64,000 bases of DNA from Streptacidiphilus carbonis (GCF_000787775.1 NZ_BBPM01000031.1:18736-82735), one strand, 5' to 3'; positions 10,701 through 17,683 are shown, counted from the first letter of the stretch. The notes: a model not told the origin generated them from the letters alone. A program made the numbers and translations.

Positions 10701-13700
10701 CCAGGACCCGGACGAGATCATGCCCTGGGTCCGGAGGCACGCCTCGACCCGGCAGACCGGGTATCTCTTCCAAGACGGCGCCTGGATCGAGAACTCGCCG
10801 ACCATCGGGCCGGAGCCGCTGGCGACCGACGCGACCGCCGAGGAAGGGCAACTCCCCTTCCTCCCGGCCGACACCCTCGCACCGGATACCGCGACCGAAG
10901 CGGGCCGGTCCGACATTGACGCGCCGTCCGCCAAGGCCGCCGCGCCCAACGACGTTCCCCCGCCGGCCCGCGCGGGCCAGGCCCCCGACCAGTACAACCA
11001 GGAGGAAGCAGTGGCAGCCAAGCCGGAACCCGCCTCCGCCACGACGGACGCCCCGGCCGTCGACCCGCTCGTGGAAGACCTCCCTGCGGAAGCCCTGGCA
11101 GAGGAAGCACCCGAGTCTGCGGTGAACGTCGAAGACCCGCCCGCGCCCCGGAGCTCCACGGAGACGATCCCGCTTCCCGCCGACGCCCGCTACCAGCTCC
11201 GGCTGACTAGCGTGGACGCCGAAGACCCCGTTGAGGGCGAGCTGCGGTACGGCGAGACCACCATCGCCACCCTCCGCCGCTCCTCCCTGGGACGCTGGTT
11301 CGCCCGGATGACGGCCGAAGGCCTGCCGAGCGACGTCACCGAACTCAGCAGCACGCCGCAGGATGCGGCGCACCAGGGAGCGGTGATGTTCGCGGTGCTC
11401 ACCGGAGAGCCCTACGGCGCACCGCCGGTAGCAGCCGAAGCCCGCGGGCCGCTCTCGCGAGCGGACATGCTGCGCTTTGACCTGCGCACCGCCGCCGAGC
11501 AGCACCTACGCAGCATCACCTTGGCGGCCGCGCGAGCGCACCCGAACTACCTCCAGAACCCGCAGTTCCAGGCGCTGAGCGAGCAACTTGGGAAGCTGGG
11601 TGCGGCCGTCGCCGACACCCACAACTCGGGGCAGATGACCGCGAACCTCACCGCCGTCCAGGAGGCGGCCAACGCCTGGGGCAGCGCCCTGCCGGCGGAC
11701 ACCGCCCTGGATGAGCGCCAGCACCTGGCGTTCCCGCTGCTGGACCTGCTGTACGACACCGCGCGCCTGCACGGGCGCCTCCAGGCCACCTTGGAAGCGG
11801 TGCAGGCTGACCGCGCGGCCGCTGCCGCACGAGAAGCGGCGGCCGCCGTTGCCGCGCCGGTCGAACCCGCCCGCGAGGACCGTGCACAGCAGGCCCCGCC
11901 CTCGGTGCCCGCCCCCGCTCCGGCTGCGCAGCCGGAGGCCGCCCCCGCCCTGGTCCCGGTTCCAGACCCCGCTCCGGCGGCGGAACCGGTGCGCGGGCCC
12001 CTGGTCTCCCTCTCGCTGCGGCGCGGCGTAGATGGGCAGGTGATCCTCGGAGTTGAAACCGTTGAGGCCGCACAGGCCCTCGTCCTTCCCGGGATCACCG
12101 TCGCCGACGTGCCGGGGCAGGACCTGCCCACCACCGTCGACGTGCCCGTGCTGGTGCGCCCGGCCCGGCGCGCCGAGACGCTGGTCTCGCAGGAGGAGAC
12201 CGAGACCTGGCTCGCCGCGGTGCTCGCCGATGGGCCGCTGGCTCCAGCCTGGAACGCTGCCAACGTGCGCGTGCTCCTGGTCGTCGCGGTCCGCGACACC
12301 CTGCGCGACGGCATGGCGCCCAGCGTGGACGACGTCGCTGTCTGGGTGGCAGAAGCAGCTGCGCAGCAGGATGGCCTCCTCCTCGCGGCGAACACCGCCG
12401 CCGACCTGGAGGAGTTCGGGCCGATGTTCGCCCAGGCCGCCGACTCCCTGATGGCGTTCAGCGACGACGAACACATGGCATGGACCTACTTCGGGCAGGA
12501 GCGCGCCCGTCGCGACCAGGTGCTGGCACTGGCCACCCCTATCGCGTACGAGCAACTGCTCGCCCTGCCCACGCCCGCCGACGCACCCGGCCCGGAGCAG
12601 GTCACCGACGTGACGACGACCGACCTGCCCGCCCCGCTCCCTGACGCACCGGAGGACCCCGAGATGGCCACGACCACCCGCCCCGCGTCACCCGAAACCC
12701 CGGAGGCCACCGGCCCGGCCCCGGCTGCCGACTCGGGCGAGGACCAGCCCGCGCCGGCCACCGCCGCACCGGCTGCTGCCGGTGTGGAGCCTGCGGGGGA
12801 CCTGCCGCTGTGGACCGGCCCGCAGGAGTCCGCCGACCCGCAGGAGGAGGACCGCCCGGTCGACGTCGTCGCCGACTTCGCGGCCGTCCAGGAGGCATGG
12901 GACGAACACGTTCCCGCGGACCAGGGCACGGGCGAGGACCTGTTCGTCTCGGTAGAGGACAGCCTGCGACGGCTGGAGGCGTTGCTCGCCGACGCCGTCG
13001 CCAAGGCGCACCCGATCCCGGAGCCGTCGCCCGTTCCTGCGGCCGAGTCCGTCCCAGCGCCGGAGGTACCGGCTGCTGCTGCCGAACCCGAAGCTCCAGC
13101 AGCAGCGCCGACGACCGCCGAGCCGGAGACGGCAGGTAGCGACCGCGACCCGGCACCGGCGGCGGCCGCGGCCGCGGTGAACACGGCGCTGCGGGACGCC
13201 GACCAGCACGCTCCCGCACTCCAGGACTTGCCGGAGTGGCAGCGCATCCAGAGCGTGCGGGGCGCGTTCGGCCACCTGATGACCGTCATGAGGGAACGGG
13301 CCGGTGAACGCTTCGACCAGCTGATGGCCGACAGCCGTGTCGCCGACTACGTCCGCCGGGTCTCGATCCGGGTGTGCGAGAAGGTGGCCGGATGGGCGCA
13401 GGGCGCGGCCGACCGGCTTCGCCGCACCGAGGAACACACCACAGACGAGCGCGGGGAACTGCCGAGCGCGGAAGCACTGCTGCGGCTGGGGAATGCGGCC
13501 ATCCAGTACAGCGGGGCCCCGCGCGGCGACGGCGGTACCCCGACCCGACCTGCGGCCAGCGCGGTGGAACCGGTCAACATTCCGGCACTGCGCAAGATGG
13601 GGGAGGCCTTGAACCGGCCGATGCCCGCCAACCGGGGCGTCTCCACAGCAGCCGCCCGGGGCCGGTCGACCACCACCGCCAAACGGGGCGGGAAGAAGGC

Positions 13701-13782
13701 GCGGACAGAGGGCGCCGAGCAGCCCGGACACCTCCGTCGCGGCCCTGAGCAGTCGCAGACCCGCAAGCCCAACCAGCGCTGA
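1756..13782 (+). CDS. Giant DNA N6-adenine methylase / SNF2-like helicase polyvalent protein (4,008 aa)
   Basis: One uninterrupted frame codes a multidomain protein. Residues about 95-240 form an N6-adenine methylase: FYTPDLIVEA, SAM motif I LEPGCGAGTF (about 126-135) and catalytic motif IV NVPYG (about 191-195). Residues about 800-1,350 form a superfamily-2 helicase: Walker A PVGAGKT (about 816), Walker B DEAH (about 979) and motif VI QREGRLDRPGN (about 1,320). A coiled coil follows near 1,405-1,455, a CxxC-CxxC zinc module near 2,625, and small globular modules separated by Pro/Ala/Glu-rich linkers, ending in a basic tail. Fused methylase-helicases of this kind on phages and plasmids (DarB-like) shield incoming DNA from restriction; that role is inferred. 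The ATG follows GGAGAA by 6 bases. No nuclease motif was recognised. Confidence 0.88.
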   Translation: MSTPVETLASAPEPGPQGRLGPIGRARASLTAIEVLQRLREDQGTPTADDLAALRQWPGWGPLAPALSDGREGTWAEIGEQLQLLLSPRAYRQAEQGTSTAFYTPDLIVEACWTGLRDLNFRGGRILEPGCGAGTFIRHTPDRMNVEWFGVERDPTTAGIAALLHPDAQIINARLQEAGIQSNSVDAFLANVPYGNFQVHDKTAPKAVTDSIHNYFIWRSVQALRPGGVGIVLTSRYTMDSGDDSARRAIAQHADLLGAIRLPNGALADGGTGVLADILIVRRRDTDGPLDESWMDVSDVPGIAGQYVNNYFLAHPENVLGEFEKGRAGQYGHTLAVKAPEGQNLAAALSRSFDGITAAARDAGRDWRVAVGAQPFTADTLPFPVRGDGRKEGSFHLVDGVPHEVVDGELVAVARAGKELPKLIALRDATLALIEAETDHDSLDARLDPLRAEVNRLYDAYARAHGPINRFTLAEGQVDEETGEQAVSRRYPRLGGFRRDPDVVSVLALENFDDETQTAEKASLLLRRVNRRIERPTSAQTPEEALSLCLNFKNTVDVPTIAQLLGIEEDQVQAALGELVFPDPDTADLLPRGTYLSGPVVDKLERVEFLLSQGRDDLQRHVDALRQVQPEPLPPEDIKAKLGVPWIPVEDVAAFAQELLGVRVEILYVAKTSTWSVDMPMMTTEAATSEWGTARVSAFELLDLALNGQAPKVYDTYRLAGGGSQRVRNDKETMLAESKMTALTRRFASWVWEDPDRADRLAADYNRIFNSTVLPKHDGSHLTVDGMDPEFTPYEHQWDFVQRVLSAEEGSLCPYPVGAGKTATMFMTALKLKQLGLVNKPMIVVPNHLLEQISRDGKKLFPNAKILMAGKKDLADARSRMLFAARCATGDWDAIVMTHNAFGRLGVHPVTEATYLEELANEYRVALSAIDGDDGNQRRIKEIAKMVDRFDARAADLRSNSTDAGVTFENLGVDFLQVDEAHLFKNLALPATTEGMSLGKPSKRATDLDLKLIVTRERTGRDNVTALYSGTFISNSVREMYVFKHYTMPKRLEKMGMGSPDAWAANFIQFESRPEVGVDGVSFRLKRRPVEYTNADEALAMFAQVAELRPREEFKIKRPRRVDRFVEIEATPNLIQYVGSISDRIDLIQSGKVKPYEDNMLNIITDGRKAAIDLELVGMEPDGPGKAGAIIKNVLQIHERTKDLKLPGDPDDVSGGLQLIFCDLGTPSKERGTQVYGKVRRGLIEGLPQEGLPGIPRERIRFIHDYKSDLAKEQLFTDARAGKVSVLFMSSETGGTGVNVQTRGVALHHADPPHKPAEWEQREGRLDRPGNLLINLDMEVEFLRYLALNSFDSYMFQQLERKQRPIVQIMSGRKVGRVIQEIDPVGAGFGQAKAIIAGNPMLMELADANGELTVLLNEADGHRQAQARMKRKVEVLSEQISEAQSTLPGIRAMADAVIAAGEDDTWRTADGRLIDPDDVPSVLAQTVQGSKPTLDLDAGYLWRGLNVGLTWHRQRQFGAVAYEAWAHLVAGGHQVDVRVNLPWLGKGQAWRIVKALGEAADAAVTAPVEIEQQVIKQQAALEDTRSHIGRPFEKRDQLEAVRERKASLEARIADSAVASGNEGGSGPQFEPGAAGAEMTEADMAMHDAAATAGMLGGTAVVLNGGQVIGGARRVDAPGTAEPTMSDAPPAPEMAEIAAILRYYEPLFQRHRLTGTAAAADYVTRPGYGYAYDPGNPLHDLVARMGSMADRLAGIYPNGHGVDGWVMYHVGLPRLEASTQLQDVAITLTNRLTFTGGAVGSVDLDAILTAPPGTVIDLPPLPERTATPPTAQDSPYTQAQQAPAQTQPSPDSAPTQEGPAAPAADSPSAPGESTLDAPAAQRAPDGQPAPTTAAAPSGPSASSSEPTPLGGLIGAFGDRVMIGHIGPQPARTHQSAGWAITAVLSESQVRALVSAVVVDAQPVGSEPGAAPTDSVREWIAEQKQRPTAAFYASTSSELPPGMRGDGDVSLSARADGLTVEQGGVSTTISWEELPAWIDAAVAYDTVNRSMSPPTWRYGALDNEIHIRFYEHNEFATFALDALAEALRETTPPTDEQLAEARARFAPPAAPERTTDPTEDTPAEESAPQESPQQLPEGAKPVPGAEGYHYTEEGRTVLLYLEPGEQVGAARWSYSKYRYEGDVRGDMVRGTEDGATIARRMANHHAVVYGDRAHRPPLDDQGRDPVWILHNGSDTLVFGVRPEDDTVRAAMWTGGGFKDSRKAGGWYLPRTWKEPTRKERVDTAVRVLAAAGRTVTVYTSRQDRQLPPEQPARLPELNVVVPELDEVPQFFDAAPFTDQDDLRDVERLESAYERWSQHPTVVAYLQQDNDARPNGFGDPDNPVAELQGAYLRALSALREPVPGGPEEIVRRIHGVAAWCQALEPVVDTDLLDPLQDVYTAAHLLAARSQATLAVLAAEQAATADQVPAPALETEAEAPAVDQPLEPAPAPDESAPGAAAEEQQQQGAVEPQDEPAAAEAAAAGPGPEPREDDTVLEDARPEESLSPEPVTPAPDPALTATAGAGPTAPTPDRAGAQEDGQLDLFPGEPRESPAPARRRTSVNEPASHPGAEGGPEDGHLGVYGHAGHGECDRCGTAEDRYTLVWAWPSRTEDGGTMAAECGSCVVLTTGLPPEEHRRLADAAEARRGGRRIVPRPYAQGDVAGGTLTADNEWTYVHQPTGKRYRLAQETPSGYRGFVMRDLAGISQGTGVSTSSGYELAERAALGRTAQTHPNSSDSWVLSRYDSAVGTLAFNKGESISSDHPDSLRSAGPFEHGPRWDITIGITGYQVEMVYQQGLPGDDGHRLEVTAPNGTSTRHVQWDGALAWAREQAGAPEQAAAPLAALAEAEEALFAAPAPKAPDSPAALLETVASDSASAGESNGWGLAEGEEITYTGQFDGRYEITLPGGISYLMFLPSIEYRRTQYAVSLNDQSPGITPKRLRRFQDPDEIMPWVRRHASTRQTGYLFQDGAWIENSPTIGPEPLATDATAEEGQLPFLPADTLAPDTATEAGRSDIDAPSAKAAAPNDVPPPARAGQAPDQYNQEEAVAAKPEPASATTDAPAVDPLVEDLPAEALAEEAPESAVNVEDPPAPRSSTETIPLPADARYQLRLTSVDAEDPVEGELRYGETTIATLRRSSLGRWFARMTAEGLPSDVTELSSTPQDAAHQGAVMFAVLTGEPYGAPPVAAEARGPLSRADMLRFDLRTAAEQHLRSITLAAARAHPNYLQNPQFQALSEQLGKLGAAVADTHNSGQMTANLTAVQEAANAWGSALPADTALDERQHLAFPLLDLLYDTARLHGRLQATLEAVQADRAAAAAREAAAAVAAPVEPAREDRAQQAPPSVPAPAPAAQPEAAPALVPVPDPAPAAEPVRGPLVSLSLRRGVDGQVILGVETVEAAQALVLPGITVADVPGQDLPTTVDVPVLVRPARRAETLVSQEETETWLAAVLADGPLAPAWNAANVRVLLVVAVRDTLRDGMAPSVDDVAVWVAEAAAQQDGLLLAANTAADLEEFGPMFAQAADSLMAFSDDEHMAWTYFGQERARRDQVLALATPIAYEQLLALPTPADAPGPEQVTDVTTTDLPAPLPDAPEDPEMATTTRPASPETPEATGPAPAADSGEDQPAPATAAPAAAGVEPAGDLPLWTGPQESADPQEEDRPVDVVADFAAVQEAWDEHVPADQGTGEDLFVSVEDSLRRLEALLADAVAKAHPIPEPSPVPAAESVPAPEVPAAAAEPEAPAAAPTTAEPETAGSDRDPAPAAAAAAVNTALRDADQHAPALQDLPEWQRIQSVRGAFGHLMTVMRERAGERFDQLMADSRVADYVRRVSIRVCEKVAGWAQGAADRLRRTEEHTTDERGELPSAEALLRLGNAAIQYSGAPRGDGGTPTRPAASAVEPVNIPALRKMGEALNRPMPANRGVSTAAARGRSTTTAKRGGKKARTEGAEQPGHLRRGPEQSQTRKPNQR

Positions 13783-13810
13783 CCAAGCCGACAAGCCAGA
13801 AGGGGACACC

Positions 13811-14164
13811 GTGGACGAGGAGTTGGCGCGGTTGGTCGCGGCCCACGACCAACTGGAAGGGATGGGGCTGGCAGCGTTGAGGGAGGCCAGGGAGCTGGAC
13901 GACCTCGCTCCATTCGGCACCGAGGAGCTTCCGGTCGCCCTCGCCGCACTGGAGGCCGGGATCGAGGGCGGCGCCCTGGACGCCATCATGGACGGAGCCC
14001 GCTGGCTCTCCCGCGCCTTCACCGCCACTCCCATGTCACTGCTGGGCACCCCCGGGCTGGCGTCGGAACACTCCCTGGCCCTCTGCGGAGCCGTCATGGG
14101 ACTGCGCGCCAATCTGCTGACGCTGGACGAGGCCGCCCAAGAGATGGGGCCGCTGGAGGAGTAG
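13811..14164 (+). CDS. Hypothetical 117-aa acidic helical protein
   Basis: The GTG start has AAGGGG about 6 bases upstream and lies 28 bp after the giant methylase-helicase, so the two are probably cotranscribed. The product is mostly helical and acidic (MDEELARLVAAHDQLEGMGL at the start, ending EAAQEMGPLEE), with no cysteine pairs, signal peptide or membrane segment. I do not recognise the family. Its place suggests an accessory of the upstream enzyme, but nothing in the sequence shows this. The following gap contains two palindromic operator-like sites. Confidence 0.7.
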   Translation: MDEELARLVAAHDQLEGMGLAALREARELDDLAPFGTEELPVALAALEAGIEGGALDAIMDGARWLSRAFTATPMSLLGTPGLASEHSLALCGAVMGLRANLLTLDEAAQEMGPLEE

Positions 14165-14228
14165 AAGCCCACAGGTCGCGCCAAGCGCCGTAGGAGCACG
14201 TTCCACTCCGGCGCCTTGCAAAATGGTC

Positions 14229-14242
14229 TATCTGGCCAGATA
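14229..14242. promoter_or_regulatory. Perfect palindromic operator TATCTGGCCAGATA, copy 1
   Basis: A perfect 14-bp palindrome shared exactly with 28,980-28,993 and 30,938-30,951. It lies in the gap before the membrane-protein gene at 14,414, 57 bp from a second, different palindrome. Exact recurrence in three intergenic regions supports a common DNA-binding protein. Confidence 0.75.
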
Positions 14243-14299
14243 ACCCGCGCGGTCTGCGGTCCGGAAGGTCAGGCACACCACCCAGCAGCCGAGAGGATT

Positions 14300-14321
14300 A
14301 CTCACCTCTTAAGAGGTGAGT
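14300..14321. promoter_or_regulatory. 22-bp perfect palindrome (CTCACCTCTT type), copy 1
   Basis: The left half is ACTCACCTCTT and the right half is its exact reverse complement. The same 22 bp recurs at 33,351-33,372. It sits 92 bp before the start of the membrane-protein gene at 14,414, in the right place to control it. Confidence 0.75.
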
Positions 14322-14413
14322 TCATTCATTGCCGGGGCGGCGCGCCGCAGGGCGTGGCTGCCCACGTGACGCCCGCCAGCTGGGATCGTTGATCACGTTG
14401 AGAGGAGGGCGAG

Positions 14414-15391
14414 ATGATCCGATCACTCAAGGGCCCGCCCCCGGTCGCCAGCGCCGTCACGGCTCCGGCGGGCATGGCCGGTGAACCGGCGGACCCCCAG
14501 ATGCGCCTGGTCGTGTGGGCGGCCCGAGCGGGGCAGGTTGCGGAAGCCCAGCGCCTGGCCGAGGAGCTCCGATGCGGGTTGATGCAGACCCTTGCTGCTG
14601 AGGACGACCAGGTGCTCGACGCGGACGAGATCTGCGCCTACCTCGCCCACTTGGCAGGCGATCACCTCCTGGCGGCCCGGCTCTACCGGCAGGCCGCGGG
14701 CGGATGGGCCCGAAGCAGCGCGGCCGCCGCCGGCCCGGCGACCAGCAATGCCGAAATCTGCGAGGCGCTGGCCAGCAGCAGCCGCAGGGGTCCAGCCCTC
14801 GCTCGCGCCGAGAAGCTACTGCGGCAGGTGAGCGCATCCACGACCGTGGCCGCAGCAGGCGTTGCCACGAATCTCACCGCGAGAGCGCCGCGCCGCAGCG
14901 TGGCGGTCACGCTTCTGGCCACGGCCCTGCTGGTCGGCGGCGCCATCGACCTGGGGCCCGAGACTGCGCCGACGGCTCGCCCGCGCGCGACGTCGGCCGG
15001 AGCGGTCTCTGTCATCCAGCTACTCGGCTACCCGTCCACGCCAGCAGCGCCGTCACCGGCACCCTCGTCCCGCACGCCGGCGCCAATGCCATCGTCACCA
15101 GTGCCGTCGCCGCCTGCGCCGGTGCCGTCGCCGCGCGTTGAGGAGGTGCAGTCGTACGCCCCTGTTCCGCAATCCGGTGTCGGGCCCACCCGGGGCCAGG
15201 CCCCGCGCAGGGCGAGCGTGCAACCGGCCCGCCGGCGCCCTTCCTCCTCACCTCGACCTGCGCGACCGACCCGGCACGCGCACTCGGCGTCGCCTCAGCC
15301 CCTGCGGGTGGGCGCCGCCTGCGCCATGGGGCAGGCGTCCGGCTATCTCCCCGCCGCCGTCATCGCACTGTGCCACCAGGCGGGTGGTTGA
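14414..15391 (+). CDS. Single-pass membrane protein with Pro-rich extracellular region
   Basis: A 325-residue protein. Residues about 20-150 form a helical cytoplasmic domain with Ala-rich repeats resembling TPR-like helices. One hydrophobic segment (SVAVTLLATALLVGGAIDLG, about residues 157-176) is followed by a low-complexity Pro/Ser/Arg stretch of about 130 residues and a short conserved-looking C-terminal patch with two cysteines (ACAMGQASGYLPAAVIALC). This layout suggests a cytoplasmic N-terminus, one membrane pass and a wall-spanning tail. AGGAGG lies just upstream of the ATG. Two palindromic operators in the preceding gap suggest regulation by element-encoded repressors. Function unknown. 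Confidence 0.75.
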   Translation: MIRSLKGPPPVASAVTAPAGMAGEPADPQMRLVVWAARAGQVAEAQRLAEELRCGLMQTLAAEDDQVLDADEICAYLAHLAGDHLLAARLYRQAAGGWARSSAAAAGPATSNAEICEALASSSRRGPALARAEKLLRQVSASTTVAAAGVATNLTARAPRRSVAVTLLATALLVGGAIDLGPETAPTARPRATSAGAVSVIQLLGYPSTPAAPSPAPSSRTPAPMPSSPVPSPPAPVPSPRVEEVQSYAPVPQSGVGPTRGQAPRRASVQPARRRPSSSPRPARPTRHAHSASPQPLRVGAACAMGQASGYLPAAVIALCHQAGG

Positions 15392-15478
15392 CCGGCCGGG
15401 CGGCGTGGGAGACCTGCTGACGGGGCCGTGGGCGCGCGCGTAGGGTAGTCGCAGACCTGTAGCACCCCGGAGGCGTCG

Positions 15479-15760
15479 ATGACCGCACAGCCGCACGAGT
15501 ACCCGGCCGGGCCGGTCGAGCGTCCGCGCACGGTCGGAGCCGTCCGCAAGGCGCTGCCGCCCGCGCTGCGGGCCCCGTTCCAGGCCGCTCTTGACGCAGC
15601 CGAGCCCGCAGAGCTGTTCGCGCTGGTCGGGCAGTGGGCAGCGGTCGCGCAGACGGCCGGTGACCCGGAGGCGACGGTGGCCGCCGCGGCGGTCCGCAGC
15701 GGCGGACTGACCGTGCACGACTTGGGCGATGTGTTCCCCGCGCTGGCAGAGCTGCGGTGA
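15479..15760 (+). CDS. DUF6247-like antitoxin candidate
   Basis: The 93-residue product begins with a disordered stretch and then RTVGAVRKALPPALRAPFQAALDAAEPAELFALVGQWAAVA, the pattern of DUF6247 proteins, small Streptomyces proteins often encoded just before RelE/ParE-like toxins. The ATG follows GGAGG by 6 bases, and a TAGGGT hexamer about 35 bp upstream could be its -10 box. Its stop codon overlaps the GTG of the next gene, so the two are translationally coupled as in toxin-antitoxin pairs. Antitoxin function is inferred from order, size and family. Confidence 0.7.
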   Translation: MTAQPHEYPAGPVERPRTVGAVRKALPPALRAPFQAALDAAEPAELFALVGQWAAVAQTAGDPEATVAAAAVRSGGLTVHDLGDVFPALAELR

Positions 15761-16095
15761 CCGGTCCGCGGTACCGGGTGGTGTTCACTGACGCGGCCCG
15801 CGCGCAGATGCGGCTGCTGGACGGCGCTGAACGGCTGGCCGGTATCCCCGCCGGGGTCCTGAACCGGGAAGCGCTGGCGGCCCTGCTCGCCGGGACGGTG
15901 CTCGGCGACCTGCTGACCGCGCTCGAAGAGCTGGCGGGCGATCCGTACGGGGCGCTTTCGCTGGCGCGGACCGGTGAGGCTGAGGACGACCGGACGGCGC
16001 TGCTGGCGAACATCCTGGCGGTGACCTACATGGTCAGCCCCGCCACAGAACCGCCGGTGATCACGGTGACCACCGTCCGGCCGCCGAAGGGCTAG
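15757..16095 (+). CDS. RelE/ParE-like toxin candidate
   Basis: The 112-residue product starts YRVVFTDAARAQMRLLDGAERL, the strand-helix opening of the RelE/ParE fold, and ends with a strand pair (NILAVTYMVSP and ITVTTVR) where RelE proteins have their last sheet strands. RelE toxins cleave mRNA at the ribosome and ParE toxins poison gyrase; which applies cannot be decided. The middle is longer and more Ala/Leu-rich than in typical 85-95 residue members, which lowers certainty. The GTG start overlaps the upstream stop by 4 bases. The 3' end overlaps the convergent secreted-protein gene by 4 bp. Confidence 0.55.
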   Translation: MTGPRYRVVFTDAARAQMRLLDGAERLAGIPAGVLNREALAALLAGTVLGDLLTALEELAGDPYGALSLARTGEAEDDRTALLANILAVTYMVSPATEPPVITVTTVRPPKG

Positions 16096-16493
16096 CCAGC
16101 CAGCTTGACGATCTTACTTTCGAAGTCCACGGTATGCGGTTCATCTACCTGTAGAACTACGTAGTGATGCCCGCTGGCGCTGTCCACGTTGACGGAATGC
16201 CCGGGGGAGCACGCCTTGGCGACGGTGTTGCCGCCGAAGTCCATCCCCCAGTGCATCTCGACGGCCTTCAGCGTCACGCACCCGTGCGACTGGTAGGCGT
16301 CGGTGACGGTGCCCCGAATCCGGTAGCCGCCGCGCTCAGCGGTGACCGTCAGATCCGCGTACCCGGCGACCTGGCCGTCGCCAGTGCTGACGTCCAGCCG
16401 AATACCCTGCGGGTCGTGGGCGGACGCCGGTGCTGCCATCACCCCGACGGCGGCAGCTGAGGCGGTCAGAACGGCAGCGAGGCGGAGTCTCAT
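16092..16493 (-). CDS. Small secreted protein with Sec signal peptide
   Basis: The 133-residue product starts with a clear Sec signal peptide: a positive n-region MRLRLA, a hydrophobic AAVLTASAAAVGVMAA core and an AxA cleavage site (APASA, cut near residue 25). The mature part, about 108 residues, is rich in beta-strand-forming residues and has two cysteines (SHGCV and AKACS) that could form a disulfide. This resembles small exported beta-sandwich proteins of Streptomyces of unknown role. It is transcribed divergently from the gene at 16,625 and converges on the toxin-like gene. Confidence 0.8.
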   Translation of the reverse strand: MRLRLAAVLTASAAAVGVMAAPASAHDPQGIRLDVSTGDGQVAGYADLTVTAERGGYRIRGTVTDAYQSHGCVTLKAVEMHWGMDFGGNTVAKACSPGHSVNVDSASGHHYVVLQVDEPHTVDFESKIVKLAG

Positions 16494-16624
16494 GGCCTGC
16501 TCAACGGCTCCGGGCCCGGATGGTCACCCACTCGCGGGGCCAGCCAGTGCAGCTCTCGATTGGCACCCGGTGAGGAGCAATAGGCCGATCAATGCACTGA
16601 TGGGCGGCTTGTAACGTTAGTGGC

Positions 16625-17179
16625 ATGAGTGTTGATATTCGCAATGTGCTGGGCAAGCAGGAGACCGAGCTGAGGCGCTTTCGTCGGAGCCTGTTCGCCG
16701 CAGAGCCGACCGGTAGCGGCTTGGCCTCCGTCCTGGCCCCCGCCGTGCTGGAGCAGTTGCAGGCGGGGGGAATGGCGGTGCCGTCCCGGTTCGGCCCGGT
16801 GCGCTCGGTGACTGACCGGCATGCCGTGCTCACCATCGCCGGGGACATCATCGACCAGGCCCTGCTCCTGGAACAGCCGGGCCGCGAAGGGAGCGTGCTG
16901 ACGTTGTCCGTCGCCGCCCGGAACAAGCAGCTCGGGACTCGGCTGGCAGTGGACCCGCAGGAAGCCCGGGCCTGGGTGGAAACGATCCTTGGCCCGACCT
17001 GGCTGCCCCACATCTACTCCGCCGGCGCCCTGAGCGGCGTCGCCAAGGGCGGGTCCTCAACGCCGCGGCCCTTGACGACGCGGTACTACTACTTGTTCCT
17101 GGGCGCGGACGGTCTCGCGCACACCGAGCCGGAGCACCAGCTCGGCGTGACGTTGTCCCTGCTCGTCGACACGCCCTGA
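16625..17179 (+). CDS. Hypothetical 184-aa protein
   Basis: The product has a basic helical N-terminus (LGKQETELRRFRRSLFAAE), a middle with alternating strands and helices, and a Tyr-rich patch (TRYYYLFLGADG) near the end. No cysteine pairs, signal or membrane segment are seen, so it is probably cytoplasmic. The ATG is the first in frame and is preceded by an AT-rich stretch (TTGTAACGTTAG) that could hold a -10 box, suggesting a short leader. I do not recognise the family. It is divergent from the secreted-protein gene, with about 130 bp between them. Confidence 0.65.
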   Translation: MSVDIRNVLGKQETELRRFRRSLFAAEPTGSGLASVLAPAVLEQLQAGGMAVPSRFGPVRSVTDRHAVLTIAGDIIDQALLLEQPGREGSVLTLSVAARNKQLGTRLAVDPQEARAWVETILGPTWLPHIYSAGALSGVAKGGSSTPRPLTTRYYYLFLGADGLAHTEPEHQLGVTLSLLVDTP

Positions 17180-17233
17180 CGATCGCTGAGATCGGGCAAG
17201 CGCTGCTGGCGGCAGCAACACGAGCAGGGGACG

Positions 17234-17437
17234 TCACACGGTGGCGGCCCGCTGGCCCGGGCCGCGCAGGTGCCTGCCGTCACGCTCGACCACGACCGGC
17301 GGGCAGGCCGGACAGGAGAACAGGCCGACCGAGCCGATCCACCGCCACCCGGCAGCCCACAACGGCCGGTGGTCACCGCCTTCCGGGACCAGGGCCGCGG
17401 CCGCGCACTCGGTGCACTCAACGGACAGCTTCGACAT
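17234..17437 (-). CDS. Small zinc-ribbon-like protein (67 aa)
   Basis: Two cysteine pairs, VECTEC near the N-terminus and FSCPAC near residue 42, are spaced as in a compact zinc ribbon. AAGGAG about 7 bases before the ATG supports expression. The middle is Trp- and Gly-rich. Such tiny zinc-ribbon proteins are frequent in actinobacterial elements, but a specific role cannot be given. It lies downstream of the exonuclease gene on the same strand and may be part of that transcript. Confidence 0.65.
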   Translation of the reverse strand: MSKLSVECTECAAAALVPEGGDHRPLWAAGWRWIGSVGLFSCPACPPVVVERDGRHLRGPGQRAATV

Positions 17438-17471
17438 CGTGGCTCCTTGCGATCGTTCAGATGCTCTGCGC

Positions 17472-17636
17472 TCAATCCCGCTGCGGAGATCCGCACGGGT
17501 GGCGTCTTGCCAGGGCTGCTTCGGCCGCCGCAGCTTCGAGCGTCTGCGCTGCCGTGCCCAGCGAGGCGAACGCCCCTCCGAGCTGGAAGCTCACCTCGGG
17601 GATCAGTCCGTCCAACTCGGCATCCGCGTGGTGCAC
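17472..17636 (-). CDS. Possible small helical protein (54 aa)
   Basis: Downstream of the exonuclease stop, a short frame from a GTG codes HHADAELDGLIPEVSFQLGGAFASL and then an Ala-rich helix. GAGAAG lies about 6 bases before the GTG. The mixed hydrophobic and acidic pattern looks protein-like, unlike the surrounding shadow frames, but there is no recognisable domain. The frame is open further upstream, inside the exonuclease gene, so the start is uncertain. Confidence 0.35.
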   Translation of the reverse strand: MHHADAELDGLIPEVSFQLGGAFASLGTAAQTLEAAAAEAALARRHPCGSPQRD

Positions 17637-17683
17637 CCGCTGCTTCTCAGCAGTCAGGCTACCGGCCGTCTCCCCATAGGGCG

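Noticed and set aside
5998-11505. Second long minus-strand open frame (1,835 codons) opposite the same gene
   Set aside because: Same composition artefact of GC-rich coding DNA; no domain, start signal or ribosome site.
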